NCBI RefSeq assembly: GCF_021227995.1
Contig: NZ_CP089301.1
Coordinates: 3,596,001 to 3,660,000, forward strand
Length of the DNA: 64,000 nt
Direction of reading: 5' to 3'
Source of the DNA: Novosphingobium kaempferiae
GTDB lineage: Bacteria; Pseudomonadota; Alphaproteobacteria; Sphingomonadales; Sphingomonadaceae
The notes beneath the pieces were generated by a model. The model made no database searches. It had not been told where the DNA came from and saw only the letters and a list, made by a program, of their open reading frames with translations. Both the position numbers and the translations under genes were made by a program. Shown here piece after piece: positions 47,723 through 56,651 of the stretch; position 1 is the stretch's first letter, and each line of letters opens with the position of its first letter.

Positions 47723-48079
47723 ATGAAGCAGACCATCATGTTCCGCGCCGCTGCCGTGGCGCTCGCCATCGTTCCCGCCACTGCTATGGCCGTTGTCCCG
47801 GCCATGTACGAGGAGCGCGTCGCCCGCGTCGAGGAAAACCGCATCATCCAGAGCCCTCTCGGCGGGATCGAGAACAAGCACTGGTTCAATTATCGCGCCA
47901 ACGTGAACGAGAGCCAGAAGGAACTCGCCACCGATCTGCGCAAGGCCAGCGACATCGAGGACCAGCGCGACGCCTGGGAGGAATACGGCTCCGAACTGCG
48001 TCACGAACGCGGCACCTATACCAAGGCCATGGTGAAGCGCGGCTATCGCGTGCCCTCGGTCTACATCGAAGGTCTCTGA
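47723..48079 (+). CDS. Hypothetical exported protein
   Basis: 118 residues with a Sec signal peptide (MKQTIMFRAAAVALAIVPAT then AMA|V cleavage region). The mature part is charged and polar with HWFNYRANVNESQKELATDL and ELRHERGTYTKAMVKRGYRV; no recognised family. AAAGGGGATTCACCC precedes ATG 47723. Likely periplasmic. The 226 bases before it show no other coding sequence. Confidence 0.6.
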   Translation: MKQTIMFRAAAVALAIVPATAMAVVPAMYEERVARVEENRIIQSPLGGIENKHWFNYRANVNESQKELATDLRKASDIEDQRDAWEEYGSELRHERGTYTKAMVKRGYRVPSVYIEGL

Positions 48080-48110
48080 CACCTGCACCCGTCCCTGACG
48101 GTACTCCTGG

Positions 48111-48141
48111 CCGGGCCGCGCACATCGCGCGGCCCGGTTTT
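48111..48141. terminator. Rho-independent terminator, bidirectional
   Basis: CCGGGCCGCGC (48111-48121) pairs with GCGCGGCCCGG (48127-48137) around ACATC, then TTTT. It lies between the exported-protein gene and the convergent SDR gene. Confidence 0.85.
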
Positions 48142-48146
48142 GCATG

Positions 48147-48902
48147 TCAGAGCGAATATCCGCCGTCGCTGACGAGCACGGTGCCCGTTATCGTCGCCGC
48201 CGCATCCGAGAGCAGGAAGCCGATCTGCGCGGCGATCTCGTCGGACCGGGCATAGCGGCCGAGCGGCGTGGCGAGCTTGCCCATCGCGGAAATGGCGGCT
48301 TCTCGTCCTCCCTGTTCCTGCACGAAATCGCGGAACATCGGCACCTGATCCCAGATTGGCGTGTCGACGCCGCCGGGCGCAATCGCATTGACGCGAATGC
48401 CGAGCGGCGCGCCTTCCTTCGCGGCGACCTTGGCAAGCTGGATCACGCCCGCCTTGCTCGCGCCGTAAGCGGCGGTTCCGGGTTCCGCCTTCAGTCCGCT
48501 GACCGAGGCGGTGAGGACTATCGCGCCGCCGTTCTCCCGCATTCCCCGCATGGCGCAGCCGAGCGACAGGGCCATGCCGTCGAGATTGGCGCTCAAGACC
48601 TTGCGCCACTGCGCGAAGTCGAAATCGACGAGGGTGCCGGAATCCGCGACGCCTGCATTCAGCACGGCAAGGTCCAGTCCTGCGGAGGCCGCACCGATCC
48701 GCTGCCACAGCTTTGGGTCGGCAACGTCGCCCGCAAACCGCAGGCACTCACAGCCCGGATCAAGCGCATCTAGCTTGTCGCCATCGAGATCGACGAGCAG
48801 CAGTCGCGCCACGCCCTGCTTGGCGAGCCATTCGACGCAAGCCGCGCCAATGCCGGATGCGGCGCCGGTCACAAGCGCGGTACGGCCGGAGAATGCGGTC
48901 AC
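48147..48902 (-). CDS. Short-chain dehydrogenase/reductase (SDR)
   Basis: 251 residues, classical SDR: NAD(P) motif TGAASGIGAACVEW near residue 12, NAGVAD, catalytic Ser in VLTASVSGL and the Y-x-x-x-K pair in AAYGASKAGVIQL. Substrate unknown. GTG start overlaps the stop of the SnoaL-like gene by 4 bases, so the two are co-translated. Typical of catabolic or secondary-metabolite clusters in sphingomonads. Confidence 0.9.
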   Translation of the reverse strand: MTAFSGRTALVTGAASGIGAACVEWLAKQGVARLLLVDLDGDKLDALDPGCECLRFAGDVADPKLWQRIGAASAGLDLAVLNAGVADSGTLVDFDFAQWRKVLSANLDGMALSLGCAMRGMRENGGAIVLTASVSGLKAEPGTAAYGASKAGVIQLAKVAAKEGAPLGIRVNAIAPGGVDTPIWDQVPMFRDFVQEQGGREAAISAMGKLATPLGRYARSDEIAAQIGFLLSDAAATITGTVLVSDGGYSL

Positions 48903-49363
48903 GCCACCTCCACCCGCAGCCGTTCGATCCGGGTCGTGCGCAGTTTCCAGCCATCGCCGTGGTTCACGTAAGTCTCATGATAGCGGCCCCAGCCGGTGAG
49001 TTGCGAAAAAGGCCCTCCCGGCGGCAGGAACAGGCGATCGGTGAAGGCCCAGATGCCGCTGGCCGAACTCTCGCTGTCGACGGTGATGTCAGGGTCGTGG
49101 CCCTGATGGACGGTCACAAGGCGCGGCCCTTCCGACGGAACGGCGTCCGGCCAGCTTGCCCGACCTTCCATCACCTTGTTCATCATCGGCAGGTGGTCGA
49201 TCCCGGTGGCCGGGTCGGTGCAGCAGCCGCGATAGTCGAGCACGCAATCTTCGGCGAGGATCGAGCGCACAAGAGCGCTGTCCTGATTGTCGACGCCGCG
49301 GAAGTAACGCGCCTTGACCTGCCTGATCGCTTCGATTGCGGCAAGCCGCTCCACCGTTTCCAT
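48899..49363 (-). CDS. SnoaL/NTF2-like domain protein
   Basis: 154 residues, cone-shaped alpha+beta fold of the SnoaL-like type: METVERLAAIEAIRQVKARY at the N-terminus, EDCVLDYRGCCTDP, and a C-terminal WGRYHETYVNHGDGWKLRTT. Often found with SDR enzymes as an isomerase, dehydratase or binding partner; no assigned reaction. GGGAGAG upstream. Confidence 0.85.
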   Translation of the reverse strand: METVERLAAIEAIRQVKARYFRGVDNQDSALVRSILAEDCVLDYRGCCTDPATGIDHLPMMNKVMEGRASWPDAVPSEGPRLVTVHQGHDPDITVDSESSASGIWAFTDRLFLPPGGPFSQLTGWGRYHETYVNHGDGWKLRTTRIERLRVEVA

Positions 49364-49398
49364 CCATCTCTCCCGTTCTCGGGAGAAGACTGGACGGC

Positions 49399-50817
49399 TC
49401 AGGCGGCGTTGTCGATGCCGAGTTCGCTGAGCTTGCGGTAGAGCGTCGAGCGCCCGATGCCGAGGCGACGCGCCACTTCGGTCATGCGGCCACGGTAGAG
49501 GCCGATGGCAAGGCGGATGACGTCGGCCTCGATCTCGTCGAGCGGGCGCAGGTTTCCATCGGGCGTGTAGAGCATGACGCCCGCGCTTTCAGGCACTTGC
49601 GGGGCTGTGGATGGACCTGTGCCCAGTATGTTGAGAAGCTGTGGAAAATCTTCCGAGGTCAGCGCGTCACCGTCGCAGAACACCGCCGCGCGGAACAGCA
49701 CCGCCTGAAGCTGGCGCACGTTGCCCGGCCAGTCGTAGGCGGCCAGCAGCGAGAGCGCGCCGTCGGTGATGCCCAACTCGCGCAGGCCCGGCTGTTCGCC
49801 GATGCGCGCGAGGAAGAAGCGGGTGAGGGCGGGGATATCGCCGGTACGCTCCCGCAGTGGCGGCAGCAGCACCTTGGTGGGCGACAGCGCCGTCAGCAGT
49901 TCGGGCAGGAAGTGGCCCTGGTCTGTAAGGTCGGCAAGCGGCAGGTTGCTCGCCGCGATCAGGCGCACATCGACGCGGAACGAATGGCGTGCGCCGATGG
50001 GGCGGCAATCGCCCTTCTTCACCGCTTCGAGCAGGCGCTCCTGAACGGATTCGGGCAGGCGGTCGATCTCGTCGAGCGCGAGCGTCGCGCCGTCGCAGTG
50101 CTGGAGCGCGCCGATCTGGCGGTCGAACGCGCCGGGGAATGCGCCTTTCTCGTGCCCGAACAGCACGGATTCGATGGAGTTCGCGGGTACGCCGCCGATG
50201 TTGATGATCCGCAGCGGCATGCGCGATCGCGGTGATGCAGCGTGCATCGCGCGGATGAGCATTTCCTTGCCCGATCCGCTCTCGCCCTCGATCAGCACCG
50301 GAGCATGACCGCGCGCAGCCTTGGCGGCGACGGCCAGCGCCTTGCGGAAGTTGGGGGCCGCACCGATCATCGATTCGAAATCGGGGTTCGACGGCATCTT
50401 TTCCGTCAGCGGTGCGAGTTCGTCGCGCGGGGCCTCGCGTGTCGTCGCCGAGCGCAGGGCGTGCATCAACCTGTCGGGTGCGACGGGCTTGACGAGATAG
50501 TCGGTCGCGCCTGCGCGCATCGCCTCGACCGCAAGGAGCGGCGAGGTGCTGGCCGTCAGCATCAGGATCGGCAGCGCCGGGCGGCGGGCCTTGAGTTCGG
50601 AAATCAGCGCGCAGGCGTCGTCGCCGGGCACCCACTGGTCGAGGATGATCGCGGAAAGCTGCATGCCCTGCCGGGTGCCGAGCGTCGCGATGGCCGTCTC
50701 GGCATCGCGCACGATGAGCGTGCGCCACCCTTCGCGCGAAGCGAGCGCCGAGATCAGTCGGCTCTGCGCGGGCTCATCGTCGATGAGCATGAGAAGGCGT
50801 TGGTCCAGATCCGCCAT
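49399..50817 (-). CDS. NtrC-type response regulator with altered sigma-54 contact loop
   Basis: 472 residues. Receiver domain (about 1-120): DDEP acidic pair, phospho Asp in AIILDQWVPGDDAC, Lys in DYLVKPVAPDR. AAA+ domain (about 150-385): Walker A GESGSGKEM, Walker B ATLALDEID. The sigma-54 loop reads HEKGAFPGAFDRQ, so GAFTGA has become GAFPGA, and the Arg-finger region FLPELLTALSPTKVLL lacks the usual arginines. C-terminal Fis helix-turn-helix: RMTEVARRLGIGRSTLYRKL. May act without sigma-54. Confidence 0.9.
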   Translation of the reverse strand: MADLDQRLLMLIDDEPAQSRLISALASREGWRTLIVRDAETAIATLGTRQGMQLSAIILDQWVPGDDACALISELKARRPALPILMLTASTSPLLAVEAMRAGATDYLVKPVAPDRLMHALRSATTREAPRDELAPLTEKMPSNPDFESMIGAAPNFRKALAVAAKAARGHAPVLIEGESGSGKEMLIRAMHAASPRSRMPLRIINIGGVPANSIESVLFGHEKGAFPGAFDRQIGALQHCDGATLALDEIDRLPESVQERLLEAVKKGDCRPIGARHSFRVDVRLIAASNLPLADLTDQGHFLPELLTALSPTKVLLPPLRERTGDIPALTRFFLARIGEQPGLRELGITDGALSLLAAYDWPGNVRQLQAVLFRAAVFCDGDALTSEDFPQLLNILGTGPSTAPQVPESAGVMLYTPDGNLRPLDEIEADVIRLAIGLYRGRMTEVARRLGIGRSTLYRKLSELGIDNAA

Positions 50818-50871
50818 GATTGTGCCGCTTTGCTTAGCCTCCTCGGGTAGAAAGCCCGCTTCTAGAGCAAA

Positions 50872-50885
50872 CGGGTAAATACCCG
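50872..50885. promoter_or_regulatory. Small perfect palindrome in the divergent interval
   Basis: CGGGTA at 50872-50877 and TACCCG at 50880-50885, separated by AA, between the NtrC-like gene and the cox4/pnt operon. A second CGGG...CCCG pair lies at 50844-50858. Could be a regulator site; symmetry is the only evidence. Confidence 0.3.
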
Positions 50886-51026
50886 CTTAAGGCTGTCGGC
50901 AGATCGCGCGGAGCAATCGCCTCCTGCTCGATCAAGCCCACCATGATGGACTTTCTTCCCCCTTGAGCGGGACGGGAGGGGCGGCTACGGTCATGTGGAA
51001 AGAAACGGTTTTGGGGTAAAGAGACA

Positions 51027-51152
51027 ATGGCTTCGGGCAACGACATCAAGGCAGCTACCGAGACCTACAACGGCTTCGTCAAGGTCGCGACCTGGGGCAC
51101 GGTGGGCTGCATCGTGATCGTCGCCTTCGTCGTCGGGCTCATCGCCTCCTGA
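51027..51152 (+). CDS. aa3-type cytochrome c oxidase subunit IV peptide
   Basis: 41 residues: MASGNDIKAATETYNGFVKV followed by one TM helix (ATWGTVGCIVIVAFVVGLIA). This is the short bacterial COX IV family (COX4_pro_2), which packs against the aa3 oxidase. In alphaproteobacteria it often precedes pntAA, as here: 13 bases separate the genes. ATG at 51027; AAAGAGA lies upstream. Confidence 0.85.
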   Translation: MASGNDIKAATETYNGFVKVATWGTVGCIVIVAFVVGLIAS

Positions 51153-51165
51153 CCGGCTGCGCCGC

Positions 51166-52314
51166 TTGAGCGCGCCCGCAGGCCTGCGGATCGCGGTCCT
51201 CAGGGAACGCGATCCCGGCGAAACCCGCGTCTCGGCGACGCCCGAGACTGTCCGCAAGTTCATCGCTCTCGGCGCCAGTGTAGCGGTCGAGAGCGGGGCG
51301 GGGCTTGCTGCCAGCATTTCCGACGGGGATTATCGCGGCGCCGGGGCCGAGGTCGGTCCGGTCGAAACCGTGCTGGCGGGGGCGCAGATCGTCTTCGGAG
51401 TGCAGGGGCCGGACGTGGCACTACTGGGCGCGGTGGCTCCCAGTGCGTGGATTGTCGGCATTCTCGATCCTTACGTCCGGCGCGACCGGATCGACCGCTA
51501 TGCCGCCGCCGGGCTGGAGGCGCTCGCGATGGAGTTCATGCCGCGCATCACGCGCGCGCAGTCGATGGACGTCCTCTCCAGCCAGTCGAACCTTGCCGGC
51601 TATAAGGCGGTCCTCGCCGCTGCGGATGCCTACGGCCGCGCCTTTCCGATGATGATGACGGCGGCGGGCACGGTAAGTGCGGCGAAATGCTTCGTCATGG
51701 GCGTGGGCGTCGCCGGGCTGCAGGCCATCGCCACTGCCCGGCGTCTCGGTGCGCAGGTTTCGGCCACCGACGTGCGCTCCGCGACGCGCGAACAGATCCA
51801 GTCGCTTGGAGCCAAGCCCATCTTTGTCGAGAGCGTCGCGGGCATCGAAGGCGAAGGCTCCGGCGGATACGCGGGCGAGATGAGTGAGGAATACCAGCGC
51901 GCACAGGCCGAACTGGTGTCGAGCCACATTGCGAAGCAGGATATCGTCATCACGACTGCGCTGATCCCCGGCCGCGCGGCGCCGCGTCTCATTACCGACG
52001 CGCAGATCGCTTCGATGAAACCCGGCAGCGTCATCTTCGACCTAGCGGCACCGCAGGGCGGCAACGTCGAGGGCACTGTGCCCGATCAGGTGGTCGAGCG
52101 GCATGGCGTCAGGATCATCGGCTATTCCAACACGCCCGCGCACCTGCCTGCGGACGCCTCGGCGCTCTATGCGCGCAACCTCTACAACTTCGTCTCGGCA
52201 TTCTGGGACAAGGAGCAGGGCGGGCCGGTGCTCGACGAGGAGATCGGCGATGCGGTGCGCCTGACGCGCGGCGGGGCCGTTGTGCATCCGCGCTTGAATG
52301 AGGTGGTCAGCTAG
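51166..52314 (+). CDS. pntAA: NAD(P) transhydrogenase subunit alpha part 1
   Basis: 382 residues, the NAD(H)-binding dI component. N-terminus LRIAVLRERDPGETRVSATP, then RVSATDVRSATREQ and the Rossmann GVGVAGLQAIATARR. Transfers hydride to NADP using the proton gradient with PntAB/PntB. Start is TTG at 51166, the only start codon close to the conserved N-terminus, with a poor Shine-Dalgarno. Confidence 0.95.
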   Translation: MSAPAGLRIAVLRERDPGETRVSATPETVRKFIALGASVAVESGAGLAASISDGDYRGAGAEVGPVETVLAGAQIVFGVQGPDVALLGAVAPSAWIVGILDPYVRRDRIDRYAAAGLEALAMEFMPRITRAQSMDVLSSQSNLAGYKAVLAAADAYGRAFPMMMTAAGTVSAAKCFVMGVGVAGLQAIATARRLGAQVSATDVRSATREQIQSLGAKPIFVESVAGIEGEGSGGYAGEMSEEYQRAQAELVSSHIAKQDIVITTALIPGRAAPRLITDAQIASMKPGSVIFDLAAPQGGNVEGTVPDQVVERHGVRIIGYSNTPAHLPADASALYARNLYNFVSAFWDKEQGGPVLDEEIGDAVRLTRGGAVVHPRLNEVVS

Positions 52315-52316
52315 GC

Positions 52317-52601
52317 ATGGACTTCGTCTCGATCCTCTCGATCTTCGTGCTGGCCTGCTTCGTGGGCTATTACGTGGTGTGGTCGGTCACGCCCGCGCTG
52401 CACACGCCGCTGATGGCGGTGACGAACGCCATATCCTCGGTCATCGTCGTCGGCGCTCTGGTGGCGAGCGCGGCTTCTGGATCGCCGCTGGCGAAGTGGC
52501 TGGGCCTTGGTGCCGTCGTGCTGGCGAGCGTCAACATCTTCGGCGGGTTCGCCGTCACCGAACGGATGCTGGCGATGTACAAGAAGAAGGACCGCAAGTG
52601 A
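52317..52601 (+). CDS. pntAB: NAD(P) transhydrogenase subunit alpha part 2
   Basis: 94 residues, mainly TM helices (three to four, MDFVSILSIFVLACFVGYYV onward), ending MYKKKDRK. Forms the dII membrane half with PntB. ATG 52317 lies 2 bases after the pntAA stop, and its TGA shares one base with the pntB ATG (TGATG). Confidence 0.95.
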   Translation: MDFVSILSIFVLACFVGYYVVWSVTPALHTPLMAVTNAISSVIVVGALVASAASGSPLAKWLGLGAVVLASVNIFGGFAVTERMLAMYKKKDRK

Positions 52602-54028
52602 TGGAAGCGCACGCGATCTCCCCTTGGGTCGCCGTCGCTTATCTCATCGCGGGCATCTGCTTCATCCTGGCGCTTAGGGGGCTGTCGTCCCCCGCGACGA
52701 GCCGGGCGGGCAACCGCTACGGCATGGTCGGTATGGGCGTGGCCGTAGCCACAACGCTCGTCACGCACGAGATCGCCAGCCTGCCCGAGATACTCGTCGC
52801 CATCGCGCTGGGTGGCGGCATCGGTTTCGTCATTGCCCGCCGCATCAAGATGACCGACATGCCGCAGCTTGTCGCCGCGTTCCACTCACTGGTCGGGCTG
52901 GCGGCGGTGCTGGTGGCGGTCGCGGCGTTCCTCAACCCGGAGGCGTTCGGCATCCTTGGTGGCAACGGGCAGATCCTGCCGGTCAGCCGGGTGGAAATGG
53001 CGCTCGGCGCGGCGATCGGCGCGATCACGTTCTCGGGATCGGTGATCGCCTTCGCCAAGCTCAACGGCAACATGAGCGGCGCGCCGATCCTGCTGCCCGC
53101 GCGCCATGTCATCAACCTCGGCACCCTGGGCGCGATCCTGATCCTGACGGCGCTCTTCGCGCATTCGGGCGCAGCCGGGCCGGGGGAGAACCCGCTGTTC
53201 TGGGTGCTCGTCGGCCTCGCCTTCGTGATCGGCTTCCTGCTCATCATCCCGATCGGCGGAGCGGACATGCCGGTCGTCGTCTCGATGCTCAACAGCTATT
53301 CGGGCTGGGCGGCGGCGGCGATGGGCTTCACGCTGCACAACACCGCGATGATCGTGACCGGGGCACTGGTCGGCTCATCCGGCGCGATCCTGTCCTACAT
53401 CATGTGCAAGGCGATGAACCGCAGCTTCATCTCGGTCATCGCCGGCGGTTTCGGCGCCGAGGTCGGTGCGGGCGGTGGCGAGGCAAAGGAACAGCGCCCG
53501 TGGAAGCGCGGCTCTGCCGAAGATGCCGCGTTCCTCATGAAGGAGGCAGAGAACGTCATCATCATCCCCGGCTACGGCATGGCGGTGGCGCAGGCGCAGC
53601 ACGTCCTGCGCGAGATGGCGGACCAGCTGAAGAAGCATGGCGTCTCGGTGAAATATGCCATCCATCCGGTCGCGGGCCGAATGCCGGGCCACATGAACGT
53701 CCTGCTGGCCGAAGCCAACGTACCCTATGACGAGGTCTTCGAGCTTGAGGACATCAACGGCGAATTCGCGCAGTGCGACGTCGCCTTCATCATCGGCGCC
53801 AACGACGTCGTGAACCCCGCCGCCAAGACCGACAAGTCCAGCCCGATCTACGGCATGCCCGTGTTCGACGTGGACAAGGCCAAGACAATCTTCTTCATCA
53901 AGCGCTCGATGGGCGGGCAGGGCTATGCGGGCGTCGACAACGACGTGTTCTACATGGACCAGACGATGATGCTGCTCGCCGATGCCAAGAAGATGGTGGA
54001 GGACATCAACAAGGCGCTGGCGGATTGA
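52601..54028 (+). CDS. pntB: NAD(P) transhydrogenase subunit beta
   Basis: 475 residues: nine or so TM helices (about 1-270) and a cytosolic NADP-binding dIII domain. The signatures are IPGYGMAVAQAQH, AGRMPGHMNVLLAEANVPYD and DVVNPAAKTDKSSPIYGMPV. With PntAA/AB it forms the proton-translocating transhydrogenase supplying NADPH. ATG 52601. Confidence 0.96.
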   Translation: MEAHAISPWVAVAYLIAGICFILALRGLSSPATSRAGNRYGMVGMGVAVATTLVTHEIASLPEILVAIALGGGIGFVIARRIKMTDMPQLVAAFHSLVGLAAVLVAVAAFLNPEAFGILGGNGQILPVSRVEMALGAAIGAITFSGSVIAFAKLNGNMSGAPILLPARHVINLGTLGAILILTALFAHSGAAGPGENPLFWVLVGLAFVIGFLLIIPIGGADMPVVVSMLNSYSGWAAAAMGFTLHNTAMIVTGALVGSSGAILSYIMCKAMNRSFISVIAGGFGAEVGAGGGEAKEQRPWKRGSAEDAAFLMKEAENVIIIPGYGMAVAQAQHVLREMADQLKKHGVSVKYAIHPVAGRMPGHMNVLLAEANVPYDEVFELEDINGEFAQCDVAFIIGANDVVNPAAKTDKSSPIYGMPVFDVDKAKTIFFIKRSMGGQGYAGVDNDVFYMDQTMMLLADAKKMVEDINKALAD

Positions 54029-54366
54029 TGCGAGGGGGCTGGTTGCGCCCCGCATGGTCGTTCGGTTGAACAAAGATTGGTTCACGCAAAGGCGCGGAGA
54101 CGCAGAGGTGTTGCGTTGATCCGCCGCGTTATTCCGTCACTGGACCGAGCGTAAGCCGCAGCCTTTGAAAGCAAGCATGGCTTCACCGCGAGCGCCGATC
54201 CTCCGCGCCTCTGCTTGAACTACTTTCTCGACTTCTTTGGAATGCCGCGCGCAATCGGAAGCTACCTGTACCTGACGCAAACTGCAGGCGGTCGAGACGC
54301 GCCCCTCTACGGTCAACCAGGCCGCGTCACCTTTACGTTAAACCTGCCATTTGGATATCTTAAAAG
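54029..54366. other. Intergenic region with degenerate inverted repeat
   Basis: No coding sequence seen. TTCACGCAAAGGCGCGGAG at 54081-54099 is inverted as CTCCGCGCCTCTGCTTGAA at 54201-54219 (16 of 19 match). The section from about 54300 turns AT-rich before the phosphatase gene. Confidence 0.55.
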
Positions 54367-54846
54367 ATGCTATCAGAATTATATTGGATCGAGGTCGGCC
54401 CGCCACCCAAACTCGCAATCATGGCGCGACCACGCGCCGGGGATTGGTTGGAAGATGAGGTGGAAAACTGGAAACGCTCCGGCGTCGAAATGGTCGTAAG
54501 CCTCCTTGAGGCGGAGGAGATCGACGATCTCGATCTTCGAGCGGAAGCGCCTCTGTGCCTGAAGAAGGGCATCGAGTATGTCTCCTTTCCCATCAAAGAT
54601 CGCGGCGTGCCAAGCGACCTCAACGAAGCGCGGCGTTTTGCATCTGAGGTTGCCAGTTCGGGAAAGACAGTCGCCGTTCACTGTCGCGCTGGCATTGGAC
54701 GCTCTTCGATCATCGCCGCCGCCGTTTTGGTCAGTCGTGGTGTCAGTGCGGAAGCCGCGCTGTCGGCGATCAGCATAGCGCGTCGGACGCAGGTGCCAGA
54801 TACCGAGGCGCAACGCGAATGGGTACTTAGCCTCGATCGACGTTGA
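54367..54846 (+). CDS. Dual-specificity/tyrosine phosphatase family protein
   Basis: 159 residues with the P-loop HCRAGIGRSSIIAA (Cys, Arg, Ser) and upstream WPD-loop-like SFPIKDRGVPSD with Asp as general acid, characteristic of dual-specificity phosphatases. Substrate unknown. The AT-rich leader and less biased codons differ from neighbours, suggesting acquisition. Start ATG 54367 has only a weak ribosome-binding site. Confidence 0.85.
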   Translation: MLSELYWIEVGPPPKLAIMARPRAGDWLEDEVENWKRSGVEMVVSLLEAEEIDDLDLRAEAPLCLKKGIEYVSFPIKDRGVPSDLNEARRFASEVASSGKTVAVHCRAGIGRSSIIAAAVLVSRGVSAEAALSAISIARRTQVPDTEAQREWVLSLDRR

Positions 54847-55048
54847 AATTCCATCGCTTCGATGGTCCGCTTTCGCTTGTGCCGTTTCGATAGCCGTCGT
54901 TCCGTAATCCATCCAAAGCTTGACCTTGTGCAAAGCCGGAGCTTTTCAATGACTCCGGGCAAGGTGCGCGGCAAAAAGCTAGCCGCTCCAACCGAGCCCG
55001 CAAACTCACCTGTTTGTGCTCGACACCGCCCGATGTAATGCCCCGCAC

Positions 55049-55366
55049 ATGATCCACCTCCTGAAGACCATCGTCGTCATCGCTGCCCTATGCATCGTCA
55101 CATGGTTCGGTGCGCACTGGTATGCCGAGTACCGCGTCCGCACTGCCTTCGCCGATGCGGGGCTCAGCGAGAAGGCGGCGGAGTGCATGGGCAAACGCCT
55201 CGTGCGCAAGCTCTCCCTCCAGCAGATCGGCAAGCTCACGGCGTTGCAGGATGCCGCGCACACGCCCGAGGGCATGGTCGAGGCTGCGCACCGGATCGAC
55301 GATCCGCGCGTGGTGAAGGTGACGGCCTCCTCGCTGTTCCTGTGCAGCACTGGGCTCGCCCGTTGA
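55049..55366 (+). CDS. Small membrane-anchored hypothetical protein
   Basis: 105 residues; one N-terminal TM (LKTIVVIAALCIVTWFGAHW) and a soluble part with AAECMGKRLVRKLSLQQIGK and DDPRVVKVTASSLFLCSTGL. It has two Cys. No known family. It starts at ATG 55049, with GTG 55016 as an alternative. Located before dgt. Confidence 0.6.
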   Translation: MIHLLKTIVVIAALCIVTWFGAHWYAEYRVRTAFADAGLSEKAAECMGKRLVRKLSLQQIGKLTALQDAAHTPEGMVEAAHRIDDPRVVKVTASSLFLCSTGLAR

Positions 55367-55478
55367 TAATCGTCTGGTGCCGCATTTTCCGAGCCGTCAG
55401 GTGATTCCACCTGACTTGAAAATGCTCTAGGGACGCTTCCAACCAGCCCTTCGTCGCCTCTCGCGAAAGACCGCGCGC

Positions 55479-56639
55479 TTGACCTTAGCTCCCTATGCTT
55501 CCGACCCGGCCCGTTCGCGCGGGCGCGAGTTTCCGATCGAGAACGGCCTCGCCCGCGGTGCGCGCAGCCCGTACCAGCGCGACCGGGACCGGATCATCCA
55601 TTCCATCGCGTTCCGCCGCCTGCGCTACAAGACGCAGGTCTTCATCGCGCCCGACGGCGACCATTACCGCGTGCGCCTGACGCACAGCCTGGAAGTGGCG
55701 CAGATCGCCCGCGTCATTGCGCGTATCCTCGGGCTGGACGAGGATCTGACCGAGGCGCTGGCGCTCGCTCACGACATCGGTCACCCGCCCTTCGGTCATG
55801 CCGGAGAGGACGCGTTGCACGCGGCGCTGCATAAGGCGGGCGGCTTCGACCACAATGCCCATACCCTGCGCACGCTGATGCGCATCGACAGCCCCTATTG
55901 CGAGCATGACGGCCTCAACCTGACGTGGGAGACGCTGGAGGGCCTCGCCAAGCACAACGGTCCGGTGGCCGAGCCGACCTGGGCGCTGGCGGAGCTCGAC
56001 GCAGCCTACAATCTCGATCTCGGCACCCATTCCTCGCTGGAGGCGCAGGTTGCGGCGCTGTCGGACGATATCGCCTACGACAACCACGATATCGACGACG
56101 GCCTGCGCGCGGGGTTCCTCGATCTCGACGAACTGCTTGCGCACCCGTTCGTGGTCGAGCGCTGGAACGAGGTGGAGAGGCGCTATCCCGGCGTACCGCT
56201 CGACCGCCAGTTGGCCGAACTGATCCGCGGGCAGATCGGCGTCATGGTCAACGATCTGGTTGCGCATACGCGGGCGAACCTCGTTGGCGTCGGCAGCGTG
56301 GACGAAGTGCGCAACGCGGGCAGGGCGCTGGTGGCGTTCTCCCCGGAGATGGCCGAGGCGGAGCGCACCTTCAAGCGCTTCATGTACGACAAGCTCTACT
56401 ACCACCCCGAACAGCTTGAGACCGCGAAGCGCGCGCGGGCGGTGCTGGCGGAACTCTATTCCGCCTACTCGCAGGAGACGGTGCTAATGGAGGAAAGCTG
56501 GATCGACACGATGCCCCGCTTCGAGCCCGCCCGCAGCCGCCACATCGCCGACTACATCGCCGGGATGACCGACCGCTTCGCCATCGCCCGTCATGCCGAG
56601 ATCTACGGCCGCACGCCCGAGGGTCTCAGCAATGTCTGA
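55479..56639 (+). CDS. dgt: dGTP triphosphohydrolase-like protein (HD domain)
   Basis: 386 residues; hydrolyses dGTP to deoxyguanosine and triphosphate, and related subgroup members act on several dNTPs. HD motif AHDIGHPPFGHAGEDAL and N-terminal RDRDRIIHSIAFRRLRYKTQ with the H...HD...D ligands. Start is TTG at 55479 (MTLAPYASD). The next gene begins 12 bases later. Confidence 0.93.
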   Translation: MTLAPYASDPARSRGREFPIENGLARGARSPYQRDRDRIIHSIAFRRLRYKTQVFIAPDGDHYRVRLTHSLEVAQIARVIARILGLDEDLTEALALAHDIGHPPFGHAGEDALHAALHKAGGFDHNAHTLRTLMRIDSPYCEHDGLNLTWETLEGLAKHNGPVAEPTWALAELDAAYNLDLGTHSSLEAQVAALSDDIAYDNHDIDDGLRAGFLDLDELLAHPFVVERWNEVERRYPGVPLDRQLAELIRGQIGVMVNDLVAHTRANLVGVGSVDEVRNAGRALVAFSPEMAEAERTFKRFMYDKLYYHPEQLETAKRARAVLAELYSAYSQETVLMEESWIDTMPRFEPARSRHIADYIAGMTDRFAIARHAEIYGRTPEGLSNV

Positions 56640-56651
56640 CCGGGACTGACC

